Assembly (NCBI GenBank): GCA_009773555.1
Contig: WSXZ01000001.1
Location: 1 to 61,775, forward strand
Direction of reading: 5' to 3'
Source of the DNA: Methylocystaceae bacterium
GTDB taxonomy: Bacteria; Pseudomonadota; Alphaproteobacteria; Rhizobiales; Beijerinckiaceae
Length of the DNA: 61,775 bases
Shown here: positions 8,889 to 20,854 of the stretch, piece by piece
Layout: the number at the start of each line of letters is the position of its first letter
How positions within the stretch are numbered: position 1 is the stretch's first letter
Translations under genes and position numbers: made by a program
Notes under the pieces: model-generated
What the model was told of the DNA's origin: nothing
What the model saw: the letters and a program-made list of their open reading frames with translations, nothing else
The model's database searches: none

Positions 8889-9847
8889 CGGTGGCGGAGC
8901 TCGTCCCCAACAACGAGGCTCTTTCCCCCTACCGGCATTTTACGCGCGCCGAATGGGCGTCGCTGCGCGCCGATACGCCGCTGACGCTGACGCTCGACGA
9001 TCTCGTCCGGTTGAAGTCCCTCAACGACCCGATCTCGCTCGAAGAAGTCATCGAAATCTACTTGCCGCTGTCGCGCCTGCTCGCCCTCTACGTTGCGGCG
9101 ACGCAGGGCCTCTTCAAGGCGACGCAGCGCTTTCTCGGCGCCGAAGACGGCAAGGTTCCCTATATCATTGGGGTCGCGGGCTCCGTCGCTGTGGGCAAAT
9201 CCACGACGGCGCGCGTATTGCGCGCCCTCCTGTCGCGCTGGCCGAATACGCCGAAAGTGGAGCTCATCACCACCGACGGATTTCTCTTGCCCAACAGAAT
9301 CCTTGAAGCCGAAAAGCTGATGGACAAGAAGGGCTTTCCGGAAAGCTACGACAACAAATCGCTGCTGCGATTCCTCTCCGATGTGAAGGCGGGACGGCGC
9401 AATGTCTGCGCGCCGGTCTATTCGCATATGACCTATGACGTCGTCGAGGGCGAAGCGAGCTGCGTCGATCGGCCCGACATTCTCATCGTCGAAGGCGTCA
9501 ATGTTCTGCTTGCGCCGCGCATGCGCGACGGCCGCGAAATTCCCTTCGTCTCCGACTTCTTCGATTTCTCGGTCTATCTCGATGCGCCCGAAGGTGTGCT
9601 GGAGCGATGGTATGTGGAGCGCTTTCGGCGGCTTCAGCAGACGGCGTTCCGCGATCCGGAATCCTACTTCCGCGTCTATGCCGATCTCGACGCAGAGGAG
9701 ACGACGCGCGTCGCAAAAGACATATGGACGCGCATCAACCTCGAGAATCTGCGCCAGAACATCGCGCCCACGCGCCCGCGCGCGAGTTTGATCCTCACCA
9801 AGGACGCCGATCACAGGATCGAGGAAGTGTCGCTGCGCAAATTATAA
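8885..9847 (+). CDS. coaA: Pantothenate kinase, type I
   Basis: CoaA phosphorylates pantothenate with ATP, the first committed and usually CoA-feedback-controlled step of coenzyme A synthesis. The 320-residue protein has the P-loop [12 protein letters not shown] at 96-107 and, further on, [16 protein letters not shown] and [11 protein letters not shown], all typical of the bacterial type I enzyme. Overlap with hisE by ATGA places it at the end of the histidine operon, an arrangement common in Hyphomicrobiales without known metabolic logic. A 61-base gap follows before the antiporter gene. Confidence 0.97.
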   Translation: MTVAELVPNNEALSPYRHFTRAEWASLRADTPLTLTLDDLVRLKSLNDPISLEEVIEIYLPLSRLLALYVAATQGLFKATQRFLGAEDGKVPYIIGVAGSVAVGKSTTARVLRALLSRWPNTPKVELITTDGFLLPNRILEAEKLMDKKGFPESYDNKSLLRFLSDVKAGRRNVCAPVYSHMTYDVVEGEASCVDRPDILIVEGVNVLLAPRMRDGREIPFVSDFFDFSVYLDAPEGVLERWYVERFRRLQQTAFRDPESYFRVYADLDAEETTRVAKDIWTRINLENLRQNIAPTRPRASLILTKDADHRIEEVSLRKL

Positions 9848-9908
9848 GCTTCGCTTCGAGCTCGATGCGGAGTTCGCTTGCGCGAGGCGCGGCTTATAGG
9901 GTGGGCGC

Positions 9909-11519
9909 ATGATCGCGGGTCTGCAAACGCTTGTCTTTCTTCTCGCGGCGGTGGCGTTCGTCGCCTTCATCGCGTCGCGCTCCGGCGCCGCCGCGCCCAT
10001 CCTGCTCGTCGCGGCCGGCGTGCTGATCGCCGTCGCCCCGGGCGTGCCCGCCCTTGTGCTCGAGCCGCAATTCGTGCTGCTCCTCGTGCTGCCGCCGGTG
10101 ATCTACATCTCCGCAGTCAATATGAGCTGGCGGGAGTTCAAATTTAATCTGCGGCCGATCCTTCTGCTCGCCGTTGGCTGCGTCGTCTTCACCACCATTT
10201 CCGTTTCACTCGCGACGAAATGGCTGCTCGGCTGGCCACTGGCCGTCGGTTTCGTGCTCGGCGCGATCGTATCGCCGCCCGACGCCGTCGCGCCGCTCGC
10301 CATTGCAAGGCGTATGCAGTTGCCGCGGCGCATCTCGGTCATTTTGGAGGGAGAGGGTCTCGCCAACGACGCTACCGCGCTTGTCCTTTATCGCTTCGCG
10401 GTGGCGGCGGTCAGCGTCGGCTCCTTTTCGCTGGCGCAAGCGGGCGAAACCTTCACGATCATCATTGTTTCGGAGATTGTGTGGGGCGTCGGCGTCGGCT
10501 GGACGATGCTGCGGCTGCGTCGCTTCATGCGCGATCCGCGCATTGAAATCACACTCTCGTTGATCACCCCGTTCTTGGCCTATTGGCCGCCTGAACATCT
10601 CGGCGGCTCGGGCGTCATCGCGACGGTCGCCACCGGCCTTTACATCAGCTGGAACGGCCCCAGACTGATCAGCGCCGCGACGCGTCTGCAAGGCGTGTTC
10701 TTCTGGGATTTCTTCCTTTTTCTGATCGAAGGTCTGGTTTTTCTCTTCACCGGTCTACAGGCGCAGGCGCTTTTTGCGCGAATCCAAGATCATTCCCTGT
10801 ACGAACTGACGACGTCCGCCGCGATCGTTTCGCTTGTCGTCATCGCGGCGCGATTCGTGTGGATTTTTCCGATTACCTATCTGCCGCGCTGGCTCATTCC
10901 GCCGCTGGCGCGACGCGATCCTTCGCCGCCCTGGCAATGGCCCTTCATCATTTCCTTCACTGGCGTGCGCGGGATTGTCTCGCTCGCCGCGGCGCTGGCG
11001 ATCCCGCTCGCCACCGCGGACGGCGAGCCGTTTCCCTATCGTGACTCGATCTTTTTTCTCACCTTCTGCGTCGTGATGGTGACGCTCGTCTTCCAAGGGT
11101 CGGCATTGCCCTGGATCATTCGCAAACTCGGCCTCGTTAAAACCGGCATGAGGGAACGCGTCCTCGATCGCGCTGAAGAGCTGCGCGCCCGCCACGCCGC
11201 GATCGAGGCGTCGAGCGCAAAACTCGCGCGTTTTGGCGCGGAAAATGACGTCCCTGAAGAAGCGATGAACTCGCTTCTCGCGCAACAGGACTATTTTCTG
11301 TCGCGCGTCCGCATGAAATGCGAGGCAAGTGACGAGCGCCGCGCGCTGACGGCGCTTCACGACGAGATCGACCTGCAGCTCATCGCCGAGGAGCGCAATC
11401 TGATCAACGGCATGCTGCGCGAAGATAAACTCACCGACGAAGCGCGCCGCCGCATCGAGCGCGAACTCGATCTGCGCGAAGCGGACACGCTGAATCGGAA
11501 GAAAGAGCGCCAGTCGTAG
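9909..11519 (+). CDS. Na+/H+ antiporter, CPA1 family
   Basis: This 536-residue inner-membrane protein has about 12 hydrophobic segments in its first 400 residues and a charged cytoplasmic tail of about 130 residues. The PPDAVAPLAIARR and LEGEGLANDATALVLYRFA segments match the ion-binding core of CPA1 (NhaP/YjcE-like) exchangers, with the ND pair in place. FTGVRGIVSLAAALAIP is another family mark. It probably exchanges external protons for internal sodium or potassium; ion preference cannot be read from sequence. It ends facing clpB, with a family B repeat in between. Confidence 0.92.
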   Translation: MIAGLQTLVFLLAAVAFVAFIASRSGAAAPILLVAAGVLIAVAPGVPALVLEPQFVLLLVLPPVIYISAVNMSWREFKFNLRPILLLAVGCVVFTTISVSLATKWLLGWPLAVGFVLGAIVSPPDAVAPLAIARRMQLPRRISVILEGEGLANDATALVLYRFAVAAVSVGSFSLAQAGETFTIIIVSEIVWGVGVGWTMLRLRRFMRDPRIEITLSLITPFLAYWPPEHLGGSGVIATVATGLYISWNGPRLISAATRLQGVFFWDFFLFLIEGLVFLFTGLQAQALFARIQDHSLYELTTSAAIVSLVVIAARFVWIFPITYLPRWLIPPLARRDPSPPWQWPFIISFTGVRGIVSLAAALAIPLATADGEPFPYRDSIFFLTFCVVMVTLVFQGSALPWIIRKLGLVKTGMRERVLDRAEELRARHAAIEASSAKLARFGAENDVPEEAMNSLLAQQDYFLSRVRMKCEASDERRALTALHDEIDLQLIAEERNLINGMLREDKLTDEARRRIERELDLREADTLNRKKERQS

Positions 11520-11565
11520 AGCGACGCGGCGCGTCAAGAACGCGGCGCTCGGGAAACGTCAAGAG

Positions 11566-11688
11566 CCCCCTCCCTGTCCCTCCCCCGCTGCGCGGGAGAG
11601 GGGACGCTAACGATCGGCGTTAGCAGATCCCGATGAAGCGCGGAATCTGCTCCCTCTCCCGCGAAGCGGGGGAGGGTTGGGGAGGGGG
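11566..11688. repeat. Nested palindromic repeat, family B, full unit
   Basis: The left arm (ccccctccctgtccctccc) pairs with the right arm (ggagggttggggaggggg). Each half also forms its own hairpin (cccgctgcgcggg and cccgcgaagcggg), and the centre has a small palindrome (gctaacg facing cgttagc). It fills the space between the convergent antiporter and clpB genes and abuts the clpB stop codon, so it could act as a two-way transcription stop. Confidence 0.85.
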
Positions 11689-14313
<2,625 letters not shown>

Positions 14314-14491
14314 TTTTAGCCCCTCTGACCATGAGGCGGCCCTTTGTTTTAAGCGGCGCGCCTCGTGTCCAAAATTTCTCGTTCAAGGCCCCTTGCGGCG
14401 GCCCTCGTCGTCGATATGGGAAGGGCTGCACGGGGTTAAAGGGGGTGCGGCGCGAAAGCGCGGGCTCGACCGCAAGCGAAGATGTTATCGA

Positions 14492-14902
14492 TTAACCGCG
14501 CCTGCCCGTTCCGACGGCGCGCCATCCCCCATAGAGCGCCAAGGCCGCGAGCGACAGCATCAGCGCATAGACCAGTCCCGAGGCGATGAACCCAGCGATG
14601 GGACTGCCGTACATCGCAGAAATGTCAGGCGGCCGCTGCTCGGCGGCGGGGCTCAGATGCGCGAACCAGAGCGCCACGGCGCCAAGAACGCCGATGACCG
14701 CCCAGAACGCCGCGCCGATCTTGCCGCGGAAATAGAAATACAGCGCGGCGCCCGTGAGCGCGTATTTTACCGAAAGAAAAGCGGCGGCAATCGCCCATGC
14801 CCCTGTTTGCGAGAAATCGTCGCGCAGCAGATGGTCGAGATCATGCGCGGCGGAAAACGCCGCTGCGGCCAGAACGAGGACTGTGAGCGTCTTGTCCGAC
14901 AT
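14492..14902 (-). CDS. Hypothetical membrane protein, four helices
   Basis: The 136-residue protein has four hydrophobic stretches (about 5-20, 32-56, 63-82 and 100-126). A short loop after the first contains HDLDHLLRDD, a His/Asp-rich motif that could bind a metal. I do not recognise a characterised family. It begins 94 bases from the divergent MOSC gene and lies upstream of clpB on the same strand with a 178-base gap, so it is probably its own unit. The ATG is preceded by gcaaggagggcc, a strong ribosome-binding site. Confidence 0.75.
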   Translation of the reverse strand: MSDKTLTVLVLAAAAFSAAHDLDHLLRDDFSQTGAWAIAAAFLSVKYALTGAALYFYFRGKIGAAFWAVIGVLGAVALWFAHLSPAAEQRPPDISAMYGSPIAGFIASGLVYALMLSLAALALYGGWRAVGTGRRG

Positions 14903-14996
14903 GCATGGCCCTCCTTGCGAAACGGCGGCGCTGTTTTCGTGACGGGTGGGGAGGTGTAGGCAATTCGCCTCGACTTGTCACCGAACAGGGACGTCC

Positions 14997-15767
14997 ATGC
15001 GACTCGCCTCTCTCTACCGCTATCCCGTCAAGGGCCTCTCGCCCGAGCCGCTCGACGCCGCCGAACTTCAAGCAGACGGCTATTTTCCGGGAGATCGGCT
15101 GTTTGCGCTGGAAAACGGCCCTTCAGGCTTCGATCCAGCGACCCCGGAGCATCAGCCCAAGATCAAATTTCTGATGCTTATGAGGAACGGCGCGCTTGCG
15201 GGTCTTGCGACGCGCTACGATGACGCGACGGGCGTATTGACGATCGCCAGGGCAGGGCGCGAGGTCGCGCGAGGAGAGTTGCGGTCCGCCGAAGGGCGCC
15301 AACCCATCGAGGCCTTCCTGACCGGCTTTCTTGGGCCCGAAATCCGTGGCCCCGTGCGGCTTCTGGCCGCGCCTGACGGCTTTCGGTTCACGGATTCGAA
15401 GTCGGGATTCGTCTCACTCGTCAATTTGGCGAGCGTTGCGGCGATTGCGCAGGCGCAAGGCGCCGCGCTGGATCCGCTGCGCTTTCGCGCCAATCTCTAC
15501 GTCGACGACATGAACGCATGGGCCGAAGCGACGCTCTTGGGGCGAACCCTGTCGATCGGCGGCGCGCGGCTCGAGGTGCTCAAGATGACCGATCGCTGCG
15601 CGGCCACAGGCGTCGAGCCGGGCACGGGGCGACGCGACATGGATCTCGTTCAGACGCTGCGGCAGAACTTCGGCCACATTGATTGCGGCGTTTACGCGCG
15701 GGTGATCTCGGGCGGCCGGATCAAGGCCGGCGACGCGATCAGCTTAGACCTCGAAGCTTCCTGCTAG
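14997..15767 (+). CDS. MOSC domain-containing protein
   Basis: The 256-residue protein has an N-terminal MOSC beta-barrel region starting RLASLYRYPVKGLSPE, as in YcbX and mARC-type proteins, followed by the MOSC domain with RFRANLYVDD and MTDRCAATGVEPGTGRRD. The Cys in DRCAATGVEP matches the cofactor-binding cysteine expected for sulfurated molybdenum-cofactor proteins. It may reduce N-hydroxylated compounds or transfer sulfur to molybdenum cofactor; the substrate is unknown. There is no ferredoxin domain after it. The last four bases overlap the end of the convergent DUF4167 gene. I chose ATG 14997 because it matches the family start. Confidence 0.88.
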   Translation: MRLASLYRYPVKGLSPEPLDAAELQADGYFPGDRLFALENGPSGFDPATPEHQPKIKFLMLMRNGALAGLATRYDDATGVLTIARAGREVARGELRSAEGRQPIEAFLTGFLGPEIRGPVRLLAAPDGFRFTDSKSGFVSLVNLASVAAIAQAQGAALDPLRFRANLYVDDMNAWAEATLLGRTLSIGGARLEVLKMTDRCAATGVEPGTGRRDMDLVQTLRQNFGHIDCGVYARVISGGRIKAGDAISLDLEASC

Positions 15768-16663
15768 AACCTATCGGGCTCCAGCGGAAGTTCGCCCACC
15801 TGCGGCGATTCATCGTCCCGTGCGCCGCCAGCGACGTCATCCATCGGCGGGCGCGGGCGCCGGCGCCGGCGTGAACTCAAATGATAATTGACTCCGCCCT
15901 CATTTTCACGTGGCGCATTCTCGCGCTCGAGAACGGGTTCCGCGCCCGCGCCCTCGCTGGGAACAGCGGCGCGCGCCACTGGCGCGGTGATAAATGAGGG
16001 AAGCGCCGTCCCTGGTTCGCTCTCGGCCGCGCTGGCCTCGGGGCGCGGCTGGAAGCGGCGGTCGCGGCCGCGCTCATATCCCTGGTGACGAGGACGTTCG
16101 CCGCCTTCGGCGTTTCGGTCCCGGTTAAACGGCGGTCGTTCCGGCCGCTGCTGCCGTTCCGGACGCTCCACGCGCTCGCCGGCGCGCATCTCGCCGATCG
16201 GGCGCTCCTCGAAGGGCTGGGGCTGCGGCTGCGGCTGCGAGAAATGCGGCTGCGGCTGTGGTTGCGGCGCGAAGGGCGGCGGCGGCTGGAAAGCTGGGGC
16301 CGGGAGCCGTTCGGCAAGCGGCGCGAAACGGTCCGGAAGCGGGGCGAAATCGTCGTCGTCCTCGGAGGTGTCGACTTCCGCTTCCAGCTGCGGGCGCCCA
16401 TAGCCGTTGACTTGCTGTTGCTGCTGCGCGGCGGCGATCAGCCGGAAATAGTGCTCCGCATGCTGCAGCAGGCTCTCGGCCATGATCGTGTCGCCGGAGG
16501 ACTGCGCGTCGCGCGCCAGCTGAAGATATTTTTCGGCGACATGCTGAGCCGTGCCGCGGATCTTCACGTCGGGGCCATTCGACTCATAGGACCGTGTAAG
16601 CGGATTGGGCCCTTTGCGGTTGTTGGGCCGTCCGCGCATTCTCTTGTTTTGTCCTGGTCTCAT
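15764..16663 (-). CDS. DUF4167 domain-containing protein
   Basis: The 299-residue protein opens with the basic sequence MRPGQNKRMRGRPNNRKG and then a conserved helical block (AQHVAEKYLQLARDAQSSGD and ESLLQHAEHYFRLI), which is the DUF4167 domain. The remainder is low complexity: runs of glutamine after residue 85, a Pro/Gln-rich stretch with many QPQP units, and Arg/Glu-rich tails. The basic ends suggest nucleic-acid binding, though no function is established. In related genomes it lies near prmC and prfA; here prmC is the next gene upstream on the same strand, 495 bases away. ATG 16663 has ggggag before it. Confidence 0.88.
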   Translation of the reverse strand: MRPGQNKRMRGRPNNRKGPNPLTRSYESNGPDVKIRGTAQHVAEKYLQLARDAQSSGDTIMAESLLQHAEHYFRLIAAAQQQQQVNGYGRPQLEAEVDTSEDDDDFAPLPDRFAPLAERLPAPAFQPPPPFAPQPQPQPHFSQPQPQPQPFEERPIGEMRAGERVERPERQQRPERPPFNRDRNAEGGERPRHQGYERGRDRRFQPRPEASAAESEPGTALPSFITAPVARAAVPSEGAGAEPVLERENAPRENEGGVNYHLSSRRRRRPRPPMDDVAGGARDDESPQVGELPLEPDRF

Positions 16664-17158
16664 CAAACTCCCCGAAATCTTGCTGCGCTCGGCCCCGCCT
16701 GCGCGGCGTTCCCAATAACGTCGCCGCTAAATTCCTTCGCCCGGCGCATGCGCGAACGGACAGGCGACAGCAATCCGTTTTCGGACCTCAAGCTTCGATA
16801 ACGCTGTGCGCGAGTCGATTTTCCTCAAGTCGGCGCCAATCGGCGGCCCCACGTAGCTCTGCGCTAATTCCCCTCAGCGCAACGGCTTGACGTCCAACGC
16901 GATTGCATGCCTGCCTGCCGGATCGCAACGCCTCCGACAATCGAAGTGGTCTTCACTCCGGCGCTTTCATGTCGATTTCGACGTTGCTCCTGGCCGGTCG
17001 TTTCGGGCTTCCGTTCGCGAAGCGGAGCCAAAGCGTTCGAGTTCTTCTCGAAGTCGGCGATCGGCTGGACCTGGGGATGACTATAGTGGAGGGGGTGGCC
17101 GGCAACAAGGCCGAGCGCGGCGAGACGGGCCAAAAAAGCGGGTACTGTCGCCAATATG
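16664..17158. other. 495-base gap between prmC and the DUF4167 gene
   Basis: No gene, RNA or repeat is recognised. Long frames crossing this region on both strands are overhangs of frames antisense or out of phase to prmC and lack recognisable composition. GC drops slightly around 16900-17080. A promoter for the DUF4167 gene should lie near 16680-16760 but I could not pick it out. The gap is large for this otherwise compact sequence and could hold a decayed gene. Confidence 0.5.
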
Positions 17159-18058
17159 TCACGGCCTTGTCGGGCCAAGCCGCGCCGCCACGACCCTCTC
17201 GTGGCCCCCAACATCGCGCGCCACCCGCTCGATGTGGAAGCCGTGGGCCTCCAACAGCGCGGCGACGCCGCCAGCTTGATCGAAGCCGACCTCGAACACG
17301 ACGACCGTGTCCTCGTCAATAAGCCGCGGCAAGTCGCCGATGATCTCCCGATATCGCTCGAGCCCGTCGGCGCCGCCGTCGAGCGCCAGCGCCGGATCAT
17401 GGAGCCGCACCTCGGGATCGAGCCCTGCAATATCCTTGGTGCGCACATAGGGGGGATTGGACACGATAAGGTCGAAACGCGCCTGGAGCGCCTCCGCCCA
17501 GCGGCCGCGCACAACCGCCGCGCGGTCCGACAGGCCGCAACGGGCGAGATTTGCAGCGGTCGCCGCGCAGGCGTCCTGCGAGAGATCGACGGCGACGGCG
17601 CGCGCCGCCGGAAGCTCACTGAGAAGCGCGCAGGCGATAGCGCCCGAGCCGGCGCCGAGATCGAGAATCGAGAGCGGCGCGTCGCGCCTGTCCGCAACGA
17701 CGCGCAGCGCCGTCTCGACCAGCGTTTCCGTGTCGGGCCGCGGATCGAGCACTGACGGCGCGACGGCGAGGTCGAGCGTCCAGAATCCGCGCTCTCCAAG
17801 AATGCGCGACACCGGCTCACGGGCGGCGCGTCGCGCCGCGTAGCGGGAGAGGGCGCGCGCCTCCTCGTCCGAAAGCGGCGCGCGCGGCGTCATGGCGAGT
17901 TCGAGCCGCGTCAGCCCCGTGGCGGCGCGCAGCAGGGCGCGTGCGTCCTCCTGCGCGTCATCGACCCCCCGCGCGCCAAGATAGTCCGCAACTGTCGCGA
18001 TCGCCTGGGCGCGCGTCAGCGGATCGCTCGTTGCGGCCTTCCTCGCGCCCAGACTCAT
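17159..18058 (-). CDS. prmC: Peptide chain release factor N5-glutamine methyltransferase
   Basis: PrmC methylates the glutamine of the GGQ motif in release factors 1 and 2, raising termination efficiency. The 299-residue protein has the helical N-terminal substrate domain, the S-adenosylmethionine loop DLGAGSGA (133-140), and the glutamine-binding motif NPPY at 201-204. Its substrate PrfA is encoded 23 kb away rather than adjacent, the arrangement most often seen. It starts two bases after the htpG stop codon, so the two are cotranscribed. Confidence 0.96.
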   Translation of the reverse strand: MSLGARKAATSDPLTRAQAIATVADYLGARGVDDAQEDARALLRAATGLTRLELAMTPRAPLSDEEARALSRYAARRAAREPVSRILGERGFWTLDLAVAPSVLDPRPDTETLVETALRVVADRRDAPLSILDLGAGSGAIACALLSELPAARAVAVDLSQDACAATAANLARCGLSDRAAVVRGRWAEALQARFDLIVSNPPYVRTKDIAGLDPEVRLHDPALALDGGADGLERYREIIGDLPRLIDEDTVVVFEVGFDQAGGVAALLEAHGFHIERVARDVGGHERVVAARLGPTRP

Positions 18059-18060
18059 CT

Positions 18061-19971
18061 CTACCCCCGGCTGGCGAGAAGCGCTGTCAGCCTTTTTGCG
18101 AAAGCCGCTGCGTCGATGGGATGCTCGCCGTCGGCGACGCGGGCGAGATCGAGCAGCAGGAACTGTTCGTCGCGCGCCGCTTCGCGCCCCTTTGCGCGCA
18201 AGGCCTTCGCCAGCGCGACGATCGCTTCATGCCTCGGGTTGATCTCCAAAACCGGCTTTCCGAAGGCCGCCTGTTGTCCATGTTCGGCCAGAAGGCGGGA
18301 CAATTGGCGATCGAGCCCGCTGTCGGGAGCGACGAGGCAGACGGCGCTGTCTGTCAGACGCGTCGAGGCGCGCACGTCGTCCACATATTCGGCAAGCGTC
18401 TCCTTGAGGGCCGCCAGCAGGTCGGCGACGTCGGCCGGCGGCGTCGCCTCCGTCTTGGCGTCCTCGACGAGCGCGATCGAATCGATGTCGGCCTGGCCCT
18501 GCGTGACGGATTTGAACGGCTTGCCTTCGTAGCCCAGCGCGCTCGTCACCCAGAAGGCGTCGACGGCGTCGTCGAGAAGCAGCACTTCGACGCCCCTGGC
18601 GCGGAATCCTTCGAGCTGCGGGCTGGCGCGCAGCCGCTTCATATCGTCGCCGACGAGATAATAAATCGCCGTCTGATTTTCCCGCAAATCGGCGACGTAA
18701 TCCTTGAGCGTGCGGGTCTGTTCCTCGGATTTCGTCGAGGCGAATCGCGCAATTTCGAACAGAGCGTCACGGCGGCTCGGGTCTTCATGCAGCCCTTCCT
18801 TGAGCACGGAGCCGAAGTTCTTCCACACGTTCGCGAATTTTTCGGGCTCGGCGTCGGCGAGCTTCTTGAGTTCCTGCAAAATGCGCGTCGCGATGGCCTT
18901 GCCGATCGCGCCGGCGACCGGGCTTTTCTGCACCATCTCGCGCGAGACATTGAGCGGAATGTCGGCGCTGTCGACGACGATTCGCATAAACCGCAGCCAG
19001 GCGGGCAGCAGCTCCATGTCGCGCGAGATCAGCACGCGGCGCACATACAGCTTGGATTTGCTCTTTCGCGCCGGGTCGAAGAGATCGAAGGGCCGCGTCC
19101 CAGGAACGAAGGCGAGCACCGTATATTCGGTGCGCCCTTCGGCGCGCCAATGAGCGATCAGCGCGGGCTCGTCCAGCTGCCCGGACAATTGCCGGTAAAA
19201 GTCGACATATTGCTCATGGGTGATGTCGGACTTCGGCTTCGTCCACAGGGCGACGCCTTCGGCGATCCGCCGGGGCTCTTCGCCCGGCGCCGCGATGAGA
19301 TCAATCGGCGCGGCGATCGCGCCCGAGTGCTCGCGCACCACGCTTTCAACCCGCCAGCCGTCGAGAAATTCATCGCTGTCGGCGTTGAGATGCAGCGTGA
19401 CGCGGGCGCCGACGGCGGGGGCCTCTTCGAGCGGCAGAGCCGCGATCTGATAGGAGCCCTTGCCGTCTGAACTCCACAGCCAGGCCTGATCCTGGCCGGC
19501 GCGCCGCGTCGCGACCTCGACGCGGTCGGCGACCATGAAGGCGGAATAGAAGCCAACGCCGAACTGGCCGATGAAGCCGGCGTCCTTCTCCTTTCCGAGT
19601 TTGTCGAGAAAGGCGCGCGTGCCGGAATTGGCGATGGTGCCAAGGGCGCTGATCAGCTCCTCGCGCGACATGCCGACGCCATTGTCGGCGACGGTCAGCG
19701 TGCGCTTCTCCTGATCGAGTGAGATCGTGACGAGCGGCGCGGCGGCTTGCGCGGCGAGTTTTTCGTCGGAAAGCGCCTCGTAACGCAGCTTTTCGCATGC
19801 GTCGGCGGCGTTTGAGACGAGTTCGCGCAGAAAGACGTCGCGCTCCGAATAGACGGAATGCGTCATCATCTCGAGCAGCCGCGCGACGTCGGCCTCAAAA
19901 CCGAAATCGGCGGCGGTTTGCGGATCGGCGGCGGAAGCCGCGGCGTCGACGGATGCGGCGTCGTCGGTCAT
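18061..19971 (-). CDS. htpG: Molecular chaperone HtpG (Hsp90)
   Basis: HtpG is the bacterial Hsp90, a dimeric ATP-dependent chaperone. The 636-residue protein has an Ala/Asp-rich leader of about 20 residues, then the GHKL ATPase domain with the ATP-lid residues LRELVSNAADACEKLR, DNGVGM and GQFGVGFYSAFMVAD, followed by the middle domain and a C-terminal dimerisation domain. The length is normal and all ATP-binding motifs are present. A ggagag site lies just before the ATG. It is the first gene of an htpG-prmC pair. Confidence 0.98.
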   Translation of the reverse strand: MTDDAASVDAAASAADPQTAADFGFEADVARLLEMMTHSVYSERDVFLRELVSNAADACEKLRYEALSDEKLAAQAAAPLVTISLDQEKRTLTVADNGVGMSREELISALGTIANSGTRAFLDKLGKEKDAGFIGQFGVGFYSAFMVADRVEVATRRAGQDQAWLWSSDGKGSYQIAALPLEEAPAVGARVTLHLNADSDEFLDGWRVESVVREHSGAIAAPIDLIAAPGEEPRRIAEGVALWTKPKSDITHEQYVDFYRQLSGQLDEPALIAHWRAEGRTEYTVLAFVPGTRPFDLFDPARKSKSKLYVRRVLISRDMELLPAWLRFMRIVVDSADIPLNVSREMVQKSPVAGAIGKAIATRILQELKKLADAEPEKFANVWKNFGSVLKEGLHEDPSRRDALFEIARFASTKSEEQTRTLKDYVADLRENQTAIYYLVGDDMKRLRASPQLEGFRARGVEVLLLDDAVDAFWVTSALGYEGKPFKSVTQGQADIDSIALVEDAKTEATPPADVADLLAALKETLAEYVDDVRASTRLTDSAVCLVAPDSGLDRQLSRLLAEHGQQAAFGKPVLEINPRHEAIVALAKALRAKGREAARDEQFLLLDLARVADGEHPIDAAAFAKRLTALLASRG

Positions 19972-20422
19972 GTTCTCTCCAATGAAAACAAAAAGAGAAT
20001 AGCGTCGCGGGCGACGCGACTGCGGCTCTTGAGTTCGTCATTGCTGCGGAATTTGCAAGAGCCTCGGCGGCGGGGCGCCGCTGCTGGGCCGCTAAAGCTA
20101 GACGAGCCGGCGCGGGAGCGAAACTCCCGGCCGGCTCGACCATCGCCACGACCTCTATATCTCTGAACCGCACGCTTCGGGGGGCTGGGGGGCTGACGAA
20201 ACCGAAAACGCGTGGCCCCGAGCTGTCGAGGCAATGAACTTCATTTTGGGCGGCGCGTTTGGCTGGCAAGGGGCGCCAAGTCGGCGAAAGTATGATTCTT
20301 CCCAGCCAAATCTTATCAGAGCGCAAGGCCGCGTAGATTCTCGTCGTAAACCAGTCATTAAGTCTTGCCCGACGCATCCTAGCGGGCCAACATGGTTAAA
20401 AGAGATCAAGGAGAGCGGACGC
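19972..20422. other. Divergent intergenic region htpG / DUF2794
   Basis: This stretch of 451 bases must carry promoters for htpG leftwards and the DUF2794 gene rightwards. The clearest structure is a GC-rich hairpin at 20103-20138. I found no CTTG-N17/18-CYTATNT heat-shock pattern for htpG. An open frame entering the DUF2794 gene from upstream has no clear start or composition. Confidence 0.5.
20103..20138. other. Strong GC-rich hairpin upstream of htpG
   Basis: The arms cgagccggc-gcgggag and ctcccg-gccggctcg pair over about 15 positions with one bulge and a short loop (cgaaa). It lacks a downstream T-run, so it is not a classical terminator. It lies about 130 bases before the htpG start and could be an RNA structure in either leader, or nothing. 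Confidence 0.55.
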
Positions 20423-20833
20423 ATGGCGGAGTTGGAGACGACGGAGCCCAGCCGGGCGAGACCCGCGCTCGTCGTCGTGAACGGCGCTTCGCCGGACGCG
20501 GCGTCTGGAGTTCGGGGAGACAAGCGCGGCGCGCCGGTTTCATTCAGTCGCCTAGAACTCAACGTCATCTTCAATCTTTATGGAGCGAAAGTCGCGCAGG
20601 GAGAATGGCGCGACTACGCAATCGACTTCACGCCGGCGAAGGCCGTGTTCTCGATTTTTCGGCGCGCGAGCGAAGCGCCGCTGTATCGAATCGAGAAGAA
20701 CCCGGCGCTGGCGCGTCGGCAGGGCGCCTATTGCGTCATCGCGGCGACGGGCCTCGTGCTGCGGCGCGGACATGATCTGTCGCGCGTCGTGCGCGTCTTG
20801 GACCGCGCGCTCAAACTCGTCGGCGCCGAATAG
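20423..20833 (+). CDS. DUF2794 domain-containing protein
   Basis: The 136-residue protein has a variable first 40 residues and then the conserved DUF2794 block: FSRLELNVIFNLYGAKVAQGEW, RDYAIDF, AVFSIFRRASEAPLYRIEK and YCVIAATGLVLRRG. The family is common in alphaproteobacteria, is small and basic, and has no known function. The ATG at 20423 has a clear aaggaga site about eight bases upstream, which settles the start against a longer frame. It stands alone, ending 21 bases before the end of the convergent oxidoreductase gene. Confidence 0.88.
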   Translation: MAELETTEPSRARPALVVVNGASPDAASGVRGDKRGAPVSFSRLELNVIFNLYGAKVAQGEWRDYAIDFTPAKAVFSIFRRASEAPLYRIEKNPALARRQGAYCVIAATGLVLRRGHDLSRVVRVLDRALKLVGAE

Positions 20834-20854
20834 AACAAAGGCATCGTCGCAAGA

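Noticed and set aside
14314-14491. Heat-shock promoter for clpB
   Set aside because: A CCCATAT-like element and a CTTGAA are present, but not at compatible spacing or order, so no site is called.
16864-17820. 318-residue minus-strand frame overlapping prmC in another phase
   Set aside because: It is out of phase with prmC over most of its length; the non-overlapping tail was inspected for a decayed gene, but no family was recognised.
17941-19470. 509-residue plus-strand frame opposite htpG
   Set aside because: It is antisense to htpG and has no independent evidence.
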